NCBI RefSeq assembly: GCF_001687585.2
Contig: NZ_CP016537.2
Location: 1,646,001-1,710,000 of the forward strand
Reading direction: 5' to 3'
Source of the DNA: Planococcus halocryophilus
Lineage (GTDB): Bacteria > Bacillota > Bacilli > Bacillales_A > Planococcaceae
DNA length: 64,000 bases
The notes under the pieces are model-generated. The model saw only the letters and a list, made by a program, of their open reading frames with translations. It was not told the DNA's origin and ran no database searches. Position numbers and translations under genes: made by a program. The number at the start of each line of letters is the position of its first letter. The stretch's first letter is position 1. Of the stretch, positions 8,455 to 16,543 are shown piece after piece.

Positions 8455-9009
8455 TTAATCGATGCTTTCTGTTTGATCAATCATAATCTGTTCATCCATT
8501 GGACCGACTATCTTCTGGGCAATTTCGCCTTTTGTATTTAAAATATAAGTTGTCGGGACAGTGCGCACTTGGTAAGCTTGTGCCACTTCTCCAGATTCAT
8601 CCATCGGGATTTGGAAAGTTAAACCAACCTCATCAATAAACGAACGGATGGCTTCGTCGCCTTTGTCTTGAGCGGTCAAATTGATGGCCAGTATTTCGAC
8701 GTCCCCGTCTGGATTGTTTTCATGAAATTGTTGCATATGCGGCATTTCCGCGCGGCAAGGTGGACACCAAGTTGCCCAGAAGTTAAGAATCACTTTTTTT
8801 CCGCGATAATCAGACAAGCGAACTGTTTCTCCATTTTGATCGGTTAATGTAAAATCGGGTGCTTCTGCTCCTAGCGTAAGTCCTGTCGTATCAGACTGAT
8901 TGGATTCTACTTTAGATTGCGTAGATTCGTTTTCTTTTGCAATAAAGTTAGTGGCAATAATAGCAATGGCTGCTAACAATAAAATTGCGAAAAGTGCCTT
9001 TTTAATCAT
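8455..9009 (-). CDS. ResA/TlpA-like membrane-anchored thioredoxin
   Basis: A 184-residue thiol-disulfide oxidoreductase. Residues 1-24 are a basic start plus a hydrophobic signal anchor, so the thioredoxin domain (about 46-180) faces outside the membrane. The active site WCPPC has Cys82 and Cys85, the form found in ResA and TlpA proteins that reduce apocytochrome c or other extracytoplasmic thiols, and the cis-proline loop appears as TVPTTY. It overlaps the upstream membrane-protein gene by four bases (ATGA), so the two are translationally coupled and probably act together. Confidence 0.9.
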   Translation of the reverse strand: MIKKALFAILLLAAIAIIATNFIAKENESTQSKVESNQSDTTGLTLGAEAPDFTLTDQNGETVRLSDYRGKKVILNFWATWCPPCRAEMPHMQQFHENNPDGDVEILAINLTAQDKGDEAIRSFIDEVGLTFQIPMDESGEVAQAYQVRTVPTTYILNTKGEIAQKIVGPMDEQIMIDQTESID

Positions 9010-9626
9010 ACAATCTGTCCTTTCTGTGTAAATCGGTTATAAAAGAAAGTCGTTATCACTGCAAGTGTAACTAATGTTGCAATTTGCCAAGAGATTAAGG
9101 GAGCAAATACGCTTACAATTAGTAGTTCTAATGTAAATAAGGCTGCGAGTAGTAAATCTGTCGGAACATCTGCACGCTTAACAAGATAGCGGATAGCTAA
9201 AATACTTACTATTAGCAAAAGGCTATGAAAAATTGCTTCTAGTACATTGTTTTCGAAGATCTGCAATACAGCTTGATAAGATACAAAAAACAATAGCCAC
9301 GCAAATACAGGTTGGTTAGCTAGTTTCGGCTGTTTAATTAAGGTAACCGTTAAATACACGATTACTAGAACAATTCCTAATAAATGACCGTATAAACCAC
9401 CATTAAAATAAAGAATAGATAAAGGCATTTCAAGGAAATTTTCGAAATTAAATAGAATGTAGCTTAGCTTCCAGATGAGGATATATAGTGACACCGCATT
9501 CCATAACCAGTCACCGGTTTTTTCTTTTAATGCAAAGCGCAATAAAAAACTTGTTAATGCAGCTGCGATTAAGACTGAAACCCATATGGACGGTATCGTT
9601 AAGTGAAATATCGGGACATAGCTCAT
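9006..9626 (-). CDS. Multispanning membrane protein, probable redox partner of the ResA-like protein
   Basis: A 206-residue protein made almost entirely of hydrophobic helices (six or seven membrane segments). It carries a FNGGLYGHLLG stretch reminiscent of the glycine-rich loop of prolipoprotein diacylglyceryl transferase, but the family's key residues cannot be aligned with confidence. There is no Cys pair of the CcdA type. The ATGA overlap with the thioredoxin gene suggests a shared job, perhaps anchoring it or passing electrons. The start has no strong ribosome binding site. Function is not recognised beyond this. Confidence 0.75.
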   Translation of the reverse strand: MSYVPIFHLTIPSIWVSVLIAAALTSFLLRFALKEKTGDWLWNAVSLYILIWKLSYILFNFENFLEMPLSILYFNGGLYGHLLGIVLVIVYLTVTLIKQPKLANQPVFAWLLFFVSYQAVLQIFENNVLEAIFHSLLLIVSILAIRYLVKRADVPTDLLLAALFTLELLIVSVFAPLISWQIATLVTLAVITTFFYNRFTQKGQIV

Positions 9627-9777
9627 AGTGGTAAGTCCAATCGGGCCTTCTGTTTCATAAAAATCTCTCCATCCGTATTATACTCAACGGTTTCCATTAT
9701 ATCGGAATGCACAATCTTTTCATCTTTTTTTGTTTGGCAAGTATGATTAAAGCAATACCAAATTAGGAGGTAGAAGT

Positions 9778-10376
9778 ATGACGTCTTGGCATGAACGTTT
9801 TCAAACTAAAGAATATTTGTACGGAACAGAACCGAACGTATTCATCAAAAATACCCATCCAAACTTTAATCTTTCAGGGGATGCCCTTGCGATAGCAGAA
9901 GGCGAAGGACGCAATGCCGTATATCTTGCGGAACAAGGAATGCGGGTTACTTCCTGGGATATTGCACAAAGTGGCTTAGATAAAACAGTGCAACTCGCAA
10001 AAGATCGTTCTGTAACTGTTTCAACCGAATTGGTAGATTTGTCGCAAGCCATATGGCCAGAAAACAAATGGGACGAAATTATTTGTGTGTTTGGTCATTA
10101 TCCAAAAGAGGTCCAGCAGCAAACATTCGAAGGGGTAAGACGTGCGTTAAAACCAGGAGGTTATTTTTAATGGAAGTGTACTCTGTTGATCAACTCCACT
10201 ATGGGACAGGTGGACCGAAAACAGAACAACTTCTATATCGGGCAGAAGAAGTGTTGTCGGCATTTACCGACTACCGAATCGTTCATTTTTTCACAGGGGA
10301 AGTCATAAGAAATGAAGGAACTTTACATAATGGCTTGTCTCATGTGATTCAACTTGCTGTTCAAAAGCCGATTTAA
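9778..10376 (+). pseudogene. SAM-dependent methyltransferase, frameshifted at a T5 run
   Basis: The N-terminal 130 residues form a class I methyltransferase fold with a SAM-binding stretch IAEGEGRNAVYLAEQG and the later ALKPGGYF strand. At 10164-10168 the run TTTTT is followed by TAA, closing the frame. Adding one T gives GYFLMEVYSVDQ and continues to the stop at 10376 with RIVHFFTGEVI and LSHVIQLAVQKP, typical of the C-terminus of this family. The repaired gene would be 200 codons (199 residues), the expected length. The start ATG has AGGAGG upstream. So this is either a real single-base loss or a homopolymer error. Confidence 0.85.
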
Positions 10377-10472
10377 GAAGAAAAAGAATAATAAATTATC
10401 TATTTATATTCAAATAGGATACTGCGCGCCGAGTTTCCTCTTCTCGAGATAATTAACTCAAGTGTGAAAAAT

Positions 10473-10525
10473 AGAGAGAACCCCAGCAATTCTGATAAGT
10501 TCAGGTTGTTGGGGTTTTCTCTACT
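10473..10525. terminator. Bidirectional terminator between converging genes
   Basis: A long stem GAGAGAACCCCAGCAA / TTGTTGGGGTTTTCTC (about 10473-10488 with 10505-10521) has A and T runs on its outer sides. A second hairpin (AGCCGT ... ACGGCT, 10542-10572) overlaps the stop codon of the minus-strand gene. Confidence 0.78.
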
Positions 10526-10559
10526 TAGTTCGAAAATATAAAAGCCGTAATTGTGATTG

Positions 10560-11045
10560 TCACACACGGCTCGTTTGTGCAACATCAGAAGAAGTGGTGC
10601 GGTTTGTTGTTGACTTAGGTCCAAGTTGAAACAGCAATGCACCACTTGCGATTAACACAAGTGCAGCAAGAGACTGCCAAGTGAAAGGGACTTTTTCAAG
10701 GCCGAACCAACCAAGCGTATCCCAAACAAGCCCGAAAAATATTTGAGAGATCATGACCAGTGAGATGGCTGCACTCGGTCCTAATTTCTGGACGCCTTGA
10801 GTAACGGAAGCGACAACTCCAACGCCGATAATGCCACTGAACCAAAACCACGGCTCGGCTTGAAAGTGGAAAAGAGTTTTTCCTTCGAAAACGAGTCCTG
10901 CTAACAATGAAGCGACAAAGCCGAGAAGAAGAACAAGGGCGGTCGTCGACCAGACACCTACCTTTTTTTTGACGTTCGCATTAAAGGTGTTTTGGACGCA
11001 GACGAATGCGCCACCTAGAAAAGCTAGCAGTATGCCGATTGCCAT
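10560..11045 (-). CDS. DMT-superfamily YdcZ-type (DUF606) membrane protein
   Basis: A 161-residue membrane protein with five hydrophobic helices. The pattern of LLAFLGGAFVCVQNTFNA at the N-terminus and KLGPSAAISLVMISQIFFG in the middle fits the YdcZ/DUF606 family, half-size drug/metabolite transporters that usually occur as adjacent pairs. Its partner is the 12164-11739 gene, with the Crp-like regulator between them; all three are read in the same direction with gaps of only 11-13 bp. It has a polar C-terminal tail of about 20 residues. The substrate is unknown. Confidence 0.85.
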   Translation of the reverse strand: MAIGILLAFLGGAFVCVQNTFNANVKKKVGVWSTTALVLLLGFVASLLAGLVFEGKTLFHFQAEPWFWFSGIIGVGVVASVTQGVQKLGPSAAISLVMISQIFFGLVWDTLGWFGLEKVPFTWQSLAALVLIASGALLFQLGPKSTTNRTTSSDVAQTSRV

Positions 11046-11056
11046 GAAATTTCCCC

Positions 11057-11725
11057 CTATTCGTAAATATTGTGGCCCAACTGTTTCAGCATTGAGTCGC
11101 GATTAGTTATTTTAATTTTCCCGCGCTTTTTCAAAATCCAGCCCTGTTCTTCAAATTGCTTCAATACCCGATTCAAATGCCGGTAGCTTGTGCCGATTAA
11201 ATCTGCCATGTCTACGAGTGAAGTAGAGTCGAGCGTGGTATCATCTGGTGTCATTGCCAGTAAGTAGCTAGCCACCCGAACATCGACTGCATATAACAAA
11301 CTGAAATTCATAGCATGCGATTTGACCTCGAATTTGTGGGTAATCGTCTCTAGCAAAAACTGTAGCCATTTCGCGTTGTTCATCATATCATTTTCCAGGG
11401 CCTCGTACGGAATGCGAATGACCGTTGTTGTGGTAACGGCTTCAACTGTATTAATCAGCGTACATTTTCGGATATATTCAATATCTCCAACAAAGTCAAA
11501 TGGAGATTTAAATGCCAATATAAGTCTTTTACCTTCCGGTGATAACCTTGATACTTTTAATTTTCCTTCAACTAGCAAATACAGCGTGTCGGATTTCTCA
11601 CCTTGTGAAAACAACCGGTTACCACCTGTGTAAGTTTCCAATTTCATGGCTTGTTGTACGCGATCAGGGAACATCGTGCTCAAGTTGTATTGATTGAGGT
11701 AACTGGATACAGTTTCTTTTTTCAT
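11057..11725 (-). CDS. Crp/Fnr-family regulator (YeiL-like)
   Basis: A 222-residue regulator from the ATG at 11725, eight bases after AAAGGAG; the GTG nine bases upstream sits too close to that site. Residues about 20-130 form a cyclic-nucleotide-binding-type barrel (LVEGKLKVSRLSPEGKR ... FVGDIEYI), followed by the dimer helix and a C-terminal winged helix (LVDMADLIGTSYRHLNRVLKQF). No Fnr-type cysteine cluster is visible. Its place between two YdcZ-type transporter halves suggests it controls them; a perfect 12-bp palindrome upstream of the operon (12221-12232) is a candidate site. The effector is unknown. Confidence 0.88.
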   Translation of the reverse strand: MKKETVSSYLNQYNLSTMFPDRVQQAMKLETYTGGNRLFSQGEKSDTLYLLVEGKLKVSRLSPEGKRLILAFKSPFDFVGDIEYIRKCTLINTVEAVTTTTVIRIPYEALENDMMNNAKWLQFLLETITHKFEVKSHAMNFSLLYAVDVRVASYLLAMTPDDTTLDSTSLVDMADLIGTSYRHLNRVLKQFEEQGWILKKRGKIKITNRDSMLKQLGHNIYE

Positions 11726-11738
11726 AATAGACACTCCT

Positions 11739-12164
11739 TTACCATTTCAAGACAATGACGCCTGCAATCATCAAGGCAACACCGAGGATGTGATTGCGAC
11801 CAATGGTTTTTTTTGACATGTCCAGCCAACCTTTAGAGTCAATCAGTACGGCTGTGATCAGTTGTGCAATTAAAAACACGCCAATCGTCAGTGTCACGCC
11901 CAAGCGGTGAATCGCTGTCATGTTGCTGAACAGCACAATGGCTGCTAGCATACCGCCTGATGCATAAAGCGGCGAGACCTGTGTCAGCTGTTGATACGAC
12001 CGATCTTTTAATGCCAAGACGATTGCTAATGCTAAGATAAAGCCAGTAAATTGGGTCATGGTGGCAGCTTGCCATGTGCCGATTTGCGAACTGATGGCGG
12101 CGTTTGCGACACTTTGAAACGTCAGAAAAAAACCTCCTGCCAATGCAAAAAATATACCTTTCAT
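11739..12164 (-). CDS. DMT-superfamily YdcZ-type (DUF606) membrane protein, partner subunit
   Basis: A 141-residue membrane protein from the ATG at 12164, about 10 bases after AAGGAG; the GTG at 12173 is too close to that site. Five hydrophobic helices with GGFFLTFQSVANAAISSQIG at the start and RLGVTLTIGVFLIAQLITA in the middle mirror the other DUF606 gene at 10560-11045. It is the first gene of the three-gene operon. Paired half-size transporters of this type probably assemble in antiparallel or mixed fashion. The substrate is unknown. Confidence 0.85.
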   Translation of the reverse strand: MKGIFFALAGGFFLTFQSVANAAISSQIGTWQAATMTQFTGFILALAIVLALKDRSYQQLTQVSPLYASGGMLAAIVLFSNMTAIHRLGVTLTIGVFLIAQLITAVLIDSKGWLDMSKKTIGRNHILGVALMIAGVIVLKW

Positions 12165-12220
12165 TCGATTCACACTCCTTATATCCTGCTAACTGTACAA
12201 GCAGCAAAAAAATACCGAAA

Positions 12221-12232
12221 GGACATATGTCC
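12221..12232. promoter_or_regulatory. Palindrome upstream of the YdcZ/Crp operon, candidate operator
   Basis: GGACATATGTCC is a perfect 12-bp palindrome about 57 bp upstream of the first gene. It lies inside a looser inverted repeat (AATACC.. at 12211 and ..GGTATT near 12250-12256). As the operon encodes a Crp/Fnr-type protein, this is a plausible autoregulatory site. Confidence 0.45.
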
Positions 12233-12368
12233 CATTATTATTCCTTTCTTGGTATTGTTTGTCTAGTAGCATGGAAAATGAAGGAGTTTCTTTATTGTTT
12301 CGTCTAATTTCAGTCATTTACGCTGAGCATATTAGGTAACTTTTGATTTTACCAATTGTTCCTATAAC

Positions 12369-12416
12369 AAAGGCGCGATAGGCATCAGCTTTTCAGCTGA
12401 TGCCTATCGCGCCTTT
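12369..12416. terminator. Perfect 22-bp hairpin after the 3-hydroxybutyrate dehydrogenase gene
   Basis: The arms 12369-12390 and 12395-12416 match without error, with loop TTTC. It begins 13 bp beyond the stop codon of the minus-strand dehydrogenase. The T tract on that strand is short (TTTG), so termination may be modest, but no other role is evident. Confidence 0.7.
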
Positions 12417-12428
12417 TGGTTTATAAAG

Positions 12429-13205
12429 TTATTGTGCTGTGTAACCGCCATCGATGACAATTGTTTGGCCAGTGATGCTTTTCGCTTTGTTACTTGCCAA
12501 GTATAAAGCGGCATCTGCAATTTCAGCAACGTCAAGCAAACGTTTTTGAGGCACAAGTGGTAAAAGAACTTCTGCAAGTACTTTTTCGATTGGTACATTA
12601 CGCGTTTTAGCTAAATCAGCCATTTGACCACGTACTAATGGTGTATCGACATAGCCCGGTGCAATTGCATTAACTGTGATGCCGTGTTCTGCTCCTTCTA
12701 AAGCAGCAACTTTTGTCAAGCCAATAACGCCGTGTTTAGCACTGTTGTAAGCAGCTTTGCCAGCAAAACCGATTAAACCATTGATAGAAGAGATGTTAAT
12801 TATGCGGCCAAATCCTTGTTCTTTCATGATTGGGAAAACCGTTTTCGTTAAGATGAACGGTGCTGTTAACATGATTTTTAGCATCAATTCGTATTTAGCT
12901 GTCGGGAACTCTTCGATAGGTGATACGTGTTGTAAACCGGCATTGTTAATGACGATGTCAACGCGACCATAAGTTTTCTTTGTTTCTGCAACCAAGTTTT
13001 GAAGTTCTGATTCACTTGTTACATCTGCTTTAACGCCAATTGCTTCAAAGCCATCGTTTCTCAATGATTGAGCAGATTCTTGTAATACTTCATTATTAAT
13101 ATCTGATAAAACAACTTTTGCTCCACTTTCTGCGAAATGTTTTCCAATTTCAAAACCGATACCGCGAGCGGATCCAGTAATAATTACGACTTTTTGTTCT
13201 ACCAT
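12429..13205 (-). CDS. bdh: 3-hydroxybutyrate dehydrogenase (SDR family)
   Basis: A 258-residue cytoplasmic short-chain dehydrogenase that interconverts D-3-hydroxybutyrate and acetoacetate with NAD. The start is ATG at 13205, right after GGAGGAATTTAAC; the ATG at 13220 overlaps that ribosome binding site. TGSARGIG is the NAD glycine motif, NNAG follows at about residue 87, and the catalytic Ser with Tyr-x-x-x-Lys appear as ISSINGL and YNSAK. LQHVSPIEEFP is characteristic of hydroxybutyrate dehydrogenases. The GntP-type permease upstream, 50 bp away in the same operon, probably imports the substrate. Confidence 0.87.
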   Translation of the reverse strand: MVEQKVVIITGSARGIGFEIGKHFAESGAKVVLSDINNEVLQESAQSLRNDGFEAIGVKADVTSESELQNLVAETKKTYGRVDIVINNAGLQHVSPIEEFPTAKYELMLKIMLTAPFILTKTVFPIMKEQGFGRIINISSINGLIGFAGKAAYNSAKHGVIGLTKVAALEGAEHGITVNAIAPGYVDTPLVRGQMADLAKTRNVPIEKVLAEVLLPLVPQKRLLDVAEIADAALYLASNKAKSITGQTIVIDGGYTAQ

Positions 13206-13255
13206 GTTAAATTCCTCCATATAATATATTTTAGTGTGATCAGTGTTTGGCGGGG

Positions 13256-14539
13256 CTATACTAAGCCAATACCGCCCATAATAATGCCGACAATTACAGC
13301 GATTGTTGGGATAACCAATGCTACAACAAAGACATCTTTATATGTTTCTTTATGAGTTAATCCTGTAACCGCTAGCAAGGTCAGTAATGCACCATTGTTT
13401 GGCAATATAGATGCACCAGCTGCTACAGAAGCCATGCGGTGGAAAACTTCTGGATTGATACCAGTAGTTTGCGACAAGTTATAAAACGTATCACCTAGTG
13501 TACTAAGTGCAATTCCCATACCACCTGAAGCGGAACCGGTAATCATGGCCATAACTTGAATCGCTAACGATTGAGCAACCAAAGGATTGTCCGATACATT
13601 GAGTAGCCATTCTGTAATGTTGTCAAAAGCAGGCACGATTGCTATGACAGCTCCAAAACCAACAGCCGCACTAGTGTTAAGGATAGCCATCACCGAACCT
13701 TTTGCACCTTCGTTAATCGAGAAGATAAATTTCTTATAATCTTTCACATTGATTAACATAATGCTGACAATACCTAGCATTAATGCATAAATCGGCTCGA
13801 GTTTTACAACATTCAAAAGGATGACAACTACAATAAGAGGTACTAGTGACAAGAGCCAATTTGGTGTAGAACTTTCGTCGTCTTTTGAAGCACCTGTTTT
13901 TTCACGCATAGAAAAACCTTCACCTTTTGCCGAAAGTTTTTTCTCTCGGTATGCTAACCAGGCATAACCTCCAACTGCCATGATCAACGTAGTAACGATT
14001 CCAATAATTGGACCCGCTGTTGGCGTTGTATTGTAGTAAGCAATCGGGATTAAGTTTTGAATCTGTGGTGTGCCAGGCATTGATGTCATTGTAAATGTGA
14101 ATGCGCCAAGCGCAAAAGTAGGAACTAAAAGTCTCCGTGTAACGTTTGCTTCACGGAACAATTCAAGCGCAATTGGGTAAACAGCAAAAACGACAACGAA
14201 CAAACTGACGCCACCGTAAGTCAATAACGCAGATGCGATAAGTACGCCTAAAATCGCACGTTTCCCCCCAATTAATTGAGTGACTTTCTTAGCGACAGCT
14301 CTCGCAGCTCCTGTTTCTTCCATCAATTTACCGAATACTGCACCCAGTAAGAAGATCGGGAACCATTTCTGAACAAAATTTACTAACCCATTCATATACG
14401 TATCTGTATAGGTTGAGTAAACGTCTAGTCCGCTTAAAAGTGCTACGACTCCTGCTGCTAATGGAGCCACCCATATAATAGACCATCCCAAATAGGCAAG
14501 TGCCATCAATAGGATTAATCCGATAAGAATGCTTAACAT
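13256..14539 (-). CDS. GntP-family permease, probable hydroxybutyrate or organic-acid importer
   Basis: A 427-residue membrane protein with about 12 hydrophobic segments. GGVSLFVVVFAVYPIA and the closing INPEVFHRMASVAAG, LPNNGALLTLLAVTGLTHKETY are hallmarks of GntP/citrate-like permeases. It stands 50 bp upstream of the 3-hydroxybutyrate dehydrogenase gene on the same strand, which suggests that it brings in 3-hydroxybutyrate or a similar acid. A sigma-A promoter is visible upstream. A paralogue with the same motifs is transcribed divergently from 14912. The exact substrate is inferred from context only. Confidence 0.87.
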   Translation of the reverse strand: MLSILIGLILLMALAYLGWSIIWVAPLAAGVVALLSGLDVYSTYTDTYMNGLVNFVQKWFPIFLLGAVFGKLMEETGAARAVAKKVTQLIGGKRAILGVLIASALLTYGGVSLFVVVFAVYPIALELFREANVTRRLLVPTFALGAFTFTMTSMPGTPQIQNLIPIAYYNTTPTAGPIIGIVTTLIMAVGGYAWLAYREKKLSAKGEGFSMREKTGASKDDESSTPNWLLSLVPLIVVVILLNVVKLEPIYALMLGIVSIMLINVKDYKKFIFSINEGAKGSVMAILNTSAAVGFGAVIAIVPAFDNITEWLLNVSDNPLVAQSLAIQVMAMITGSASGGMGIALSTLGDTFYNLSQTTGINPEVFHRMASVAAGASILPNNGALLTLLAVTGLTHKETYKDVFVVALVIPTIAVIVGIIMGGIGLV

Positions 14540-14594
14540 ATGTTCTCTCCTCTTTCTAATCTGTGAATCTATTATTTTGCCGAAGCAAGGACTT

Positions 14595-14622
14595 ATTATA
14601 CACGAATAAAGATATATTGAAA
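14595..14622 (-). promoter_or_regulatory. Promoter of the gntP-bdh operon
   Basis: On the minus strand TTTCAA (complement of 14617-14622) and TATAAT (complement of 14595-14600) are 16 bp apart, and the -10 box is preceded by TG, making an extended -10. Confidence 0.6.
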
Positions 14623-14769
14623 TAAATATATGATAAATAGTAAAATAAAAAATAATTGCGATATTTACATTTTTTCTTGTATTTTTGTTATTTTTGCTAT
14701 TTAATTAAGCATCTATAAGTGTGTTTGAAAGCAGAGATTTATATTTTAGGTGGATATGTGAATATACTT

Positions 14770-14803
14770 TCGATTTAATATTATTTTAAAATTATTAAAT
14801 CGA
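14770..14803. promoter_or_regulatory. 11-bp inverted repeat in the divergent gntP control region
   Basis: TCGATTTAATA (14770-14780) and TATTAAATCGA (14793-14803) match perfectly around a 12-bp A+T spacer. It sits between the two divergent permease genes and could be a shared operator or a DNA-bending site. No regulator gene is adjacent. Confidence 0.45.
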
Positions 14804-14830
14804 GCTAAAAATGAGATGATTCAAAATAGG

Positions 14831-14858
14831 TTCACAATTAGATTGCCTAATCTATAAA
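14831..14858 (+). promoter_or_regulatory. Candidate promoter of the second gntP gene
   Basis: TTCACA (14831-14836) and TATAAA (14853-14858) are spaced 16 bp, and the spacer contains the palindrome TAGATTGCCTAATCTA. The start codon is 54 bp downstream. The remaining bases of 14540-14911 are A+T-rich with nothing else recognised. Confidence 0.45.
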
Positions 14859-14911
14859 GTATGTCGCATTCGTTCATTTCTTATGAAAATCGCAATTATT
14901 TTGGAGGAAGA

Positions 14912-16342
14912 ATGATGGATTTATTGATTATTTTATTGGCGCTTGGATTGTTAATGTTCGTGGCTTATAAAGGTTTTTCGGTGATATTGTTTGCGCCACT
15001 TTGTGCGTTATTGGCAGTTTTCTTGATTGATCCAGCAAATATTTTGCCGTTCTATTCAGGTATTTTCATGGACAAGATGGTCGGCTTTATCAAGCTTTAC
15101 TTTCCTGTATTTTTACTAGGTGCTATTTTTGGTAAAATTATTGAAATGTCAGGCATCGCAGAATCGATTGCGAAAACAATTGTCCGGTTTATTGGGGCGA
15201 AACAAGCGATGCTTGCCATCATCATTTTAGGAGCGATCTTAACTTATAGCGGCGTTAGCTTATTTGTTGCTGTTTTTGCGATTTATCCATTTGCGGTGCA
15301 ATTGTTTAAGCAAGCAGATATTCCGAAAAGACTTATGCCTGCGACAATCGCGCTCGGGGCATTTACGTTTACGATGGATGCACTGCCAGGAACGCCACAA
15401 ATTCAAAATGTCATCCCAACTTCATTTTTTGGGACGGATATCTATGCTGCACCACTTCTAGGGATTATTGGTGGCGCAGTTGTTTTGTTTACCGGGTTAT
15501 CTTATTTGGAATTCAGACGCAGACAGGCGAAAAAAGCTGGGGAAGGCTATGGTGGATTTACCGAAAAGTCTGCTAGTGACACACTAGATAAAGAAAACCA
15601 CCCTAGTATAGAGTTGTCTTCTAGCAATTCTAAAACCAAACAGCTTTTAGCATTTGTTCCTTTGGTTTTGGTTGCAGTAATGAACAGTTATTTGGTACGA
15701 GCTATTCCGGGGTGGTATCCAAACGGATTCGACTTTGCGGCTTTAGGACTCGATAACTATTCAATCGACGTCACCTCAAATGTAGCAATATGGGCGGTTG
15801 AAATTGCACTAGTAGCAGGGATTCTTGCAGCACTTCTTTTCGATTGGAAGCGAGTTATGGAGAACATGAAAGATGGTCTTAATACGAGCATCAATGGATC
15901 ATTATTAGCTGTTATGAATACGGCATCTGAATATGGATTTGGTGGCATTATTGCAGCACTTCCTGGTTTCGCGAAGATCAGTGACAGCATATCAGGAACT
16001 TTCACCAATCCATTAGTTAATGGGGCGGTTACTACTAGTGCTCTTGCAGGTATCACAGGATCTGCTTCTGGCGGAATGGGGATTGCGTTAAGTGCGATGG
16101 GCGATCAATTCAATAAAGCCATAGTTGCCGCTAATATCCCCCCAGAAGTTATGCACCGGGTCGTCGCAATGGCATCAGGCGGGATGGATACTTTGCCGCA
16201 TAACGGCGCAGTTATTACGTTGCTAGCGGTCACTGGACTGACGCATAAACAATCTTACGGTGATATTTTTGTCATCACGTTGATCAAAACTTTAGCTGTT
16301 TTTGTTGTCATTATCATCTATACATTGTTTGGCATTGTCTAA
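14912..16342 (+). CDS. GntP-family permease, second copy
   Basis: A 476-residue membrane protein from the ATG at 14912, which follows TTGGAGGAAGA; upstream in-frame ATG codons lack such a site. About 12 membrane helices. It shares GVSLFVAVFAIYPFA, the TMDALPGTPQIQN loop and the closing LPHNGAVITLLAVTGLTHKQSY with the divergent permease, but has a longer central hydrophilic loop (about residues 205-265) and an extra segment near residue 290. It probably carries a related organic acid. A terminator lies 16 bp after the stop. Confidence 0.87.
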   Translation: MMDLLIILLALGLLMFVAYKGFSVILFAPLCALLAVFLIDPANILPFYSGIFMDKMVGFIKLYFPVFLLGAIFGKIIEMSGIAESIAKTIVRFIGAKQAMLAIIILGAILTYSGVSLFVAVFAIYPFAVQLFKQADIPKRLMPATIALGAFTFTMDALPGTPQIQNVIPTSFFGTDIYAAPLLGIIGGAVVLFTGLSYLEFRRRQAKKAGEGYGGFTEKSASDTLDKENHPSIELSSSNSKTKQLLAFVPLVLVAVMNSYLVRAIPGWYPNGFDFAALGLDNYSIDVTSNVAIWAVEIALVAGILAALLFDWKRVMENMKDGLNTSINGSLLAVMNTASEYGFGGIIAALPGFAKISDSISGTFTNPLVNGAVTTSALAGITGSASGGMGIALSAMGDQFNKAIVAANIPPEVMHRVVAMASGGMDTLPHNGAVITLLAVTGLTHKQSYGDIFVITLIKTLAVFVVIIIYTLFGIV

Positions 16343-16357
16343 ACTTTTATTCTACTG

Positions 16358-16397
16358 AAAAGCTGTCGACTCTGATGAGACTCGACAGCTTTTTGCA
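16358..16397 (+). terminator. Terminator after the second gntP gene
   Basis: Stem AAAAGCTGTCGA (16358-16369) / TCGACAGCTTTT (16382-16393) runs into T residues. Confidence 0.85.
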
Positions 16398-16543
16398 TCT
16401 CATAAAGAGAAGAGACAGATGATTTTAGGCTAGTAAGGAGGAATAAGGAAAAAACAATTGAATTACTAATAGTTAAGGGTAAGTAGGTACTGCTTATTTA
16501 AACTCAAGTAATTGGTGACAAAAATAGGAATGGGGTATTTTAT

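Noticed and set aside
12369..12416. Perfect 22-bp hairpin considered as a mobile element end or attenuator
   Set aside because: It is single in the window, has no flanking duplication, and sits just after a stop codon, so a terminator is simpler.
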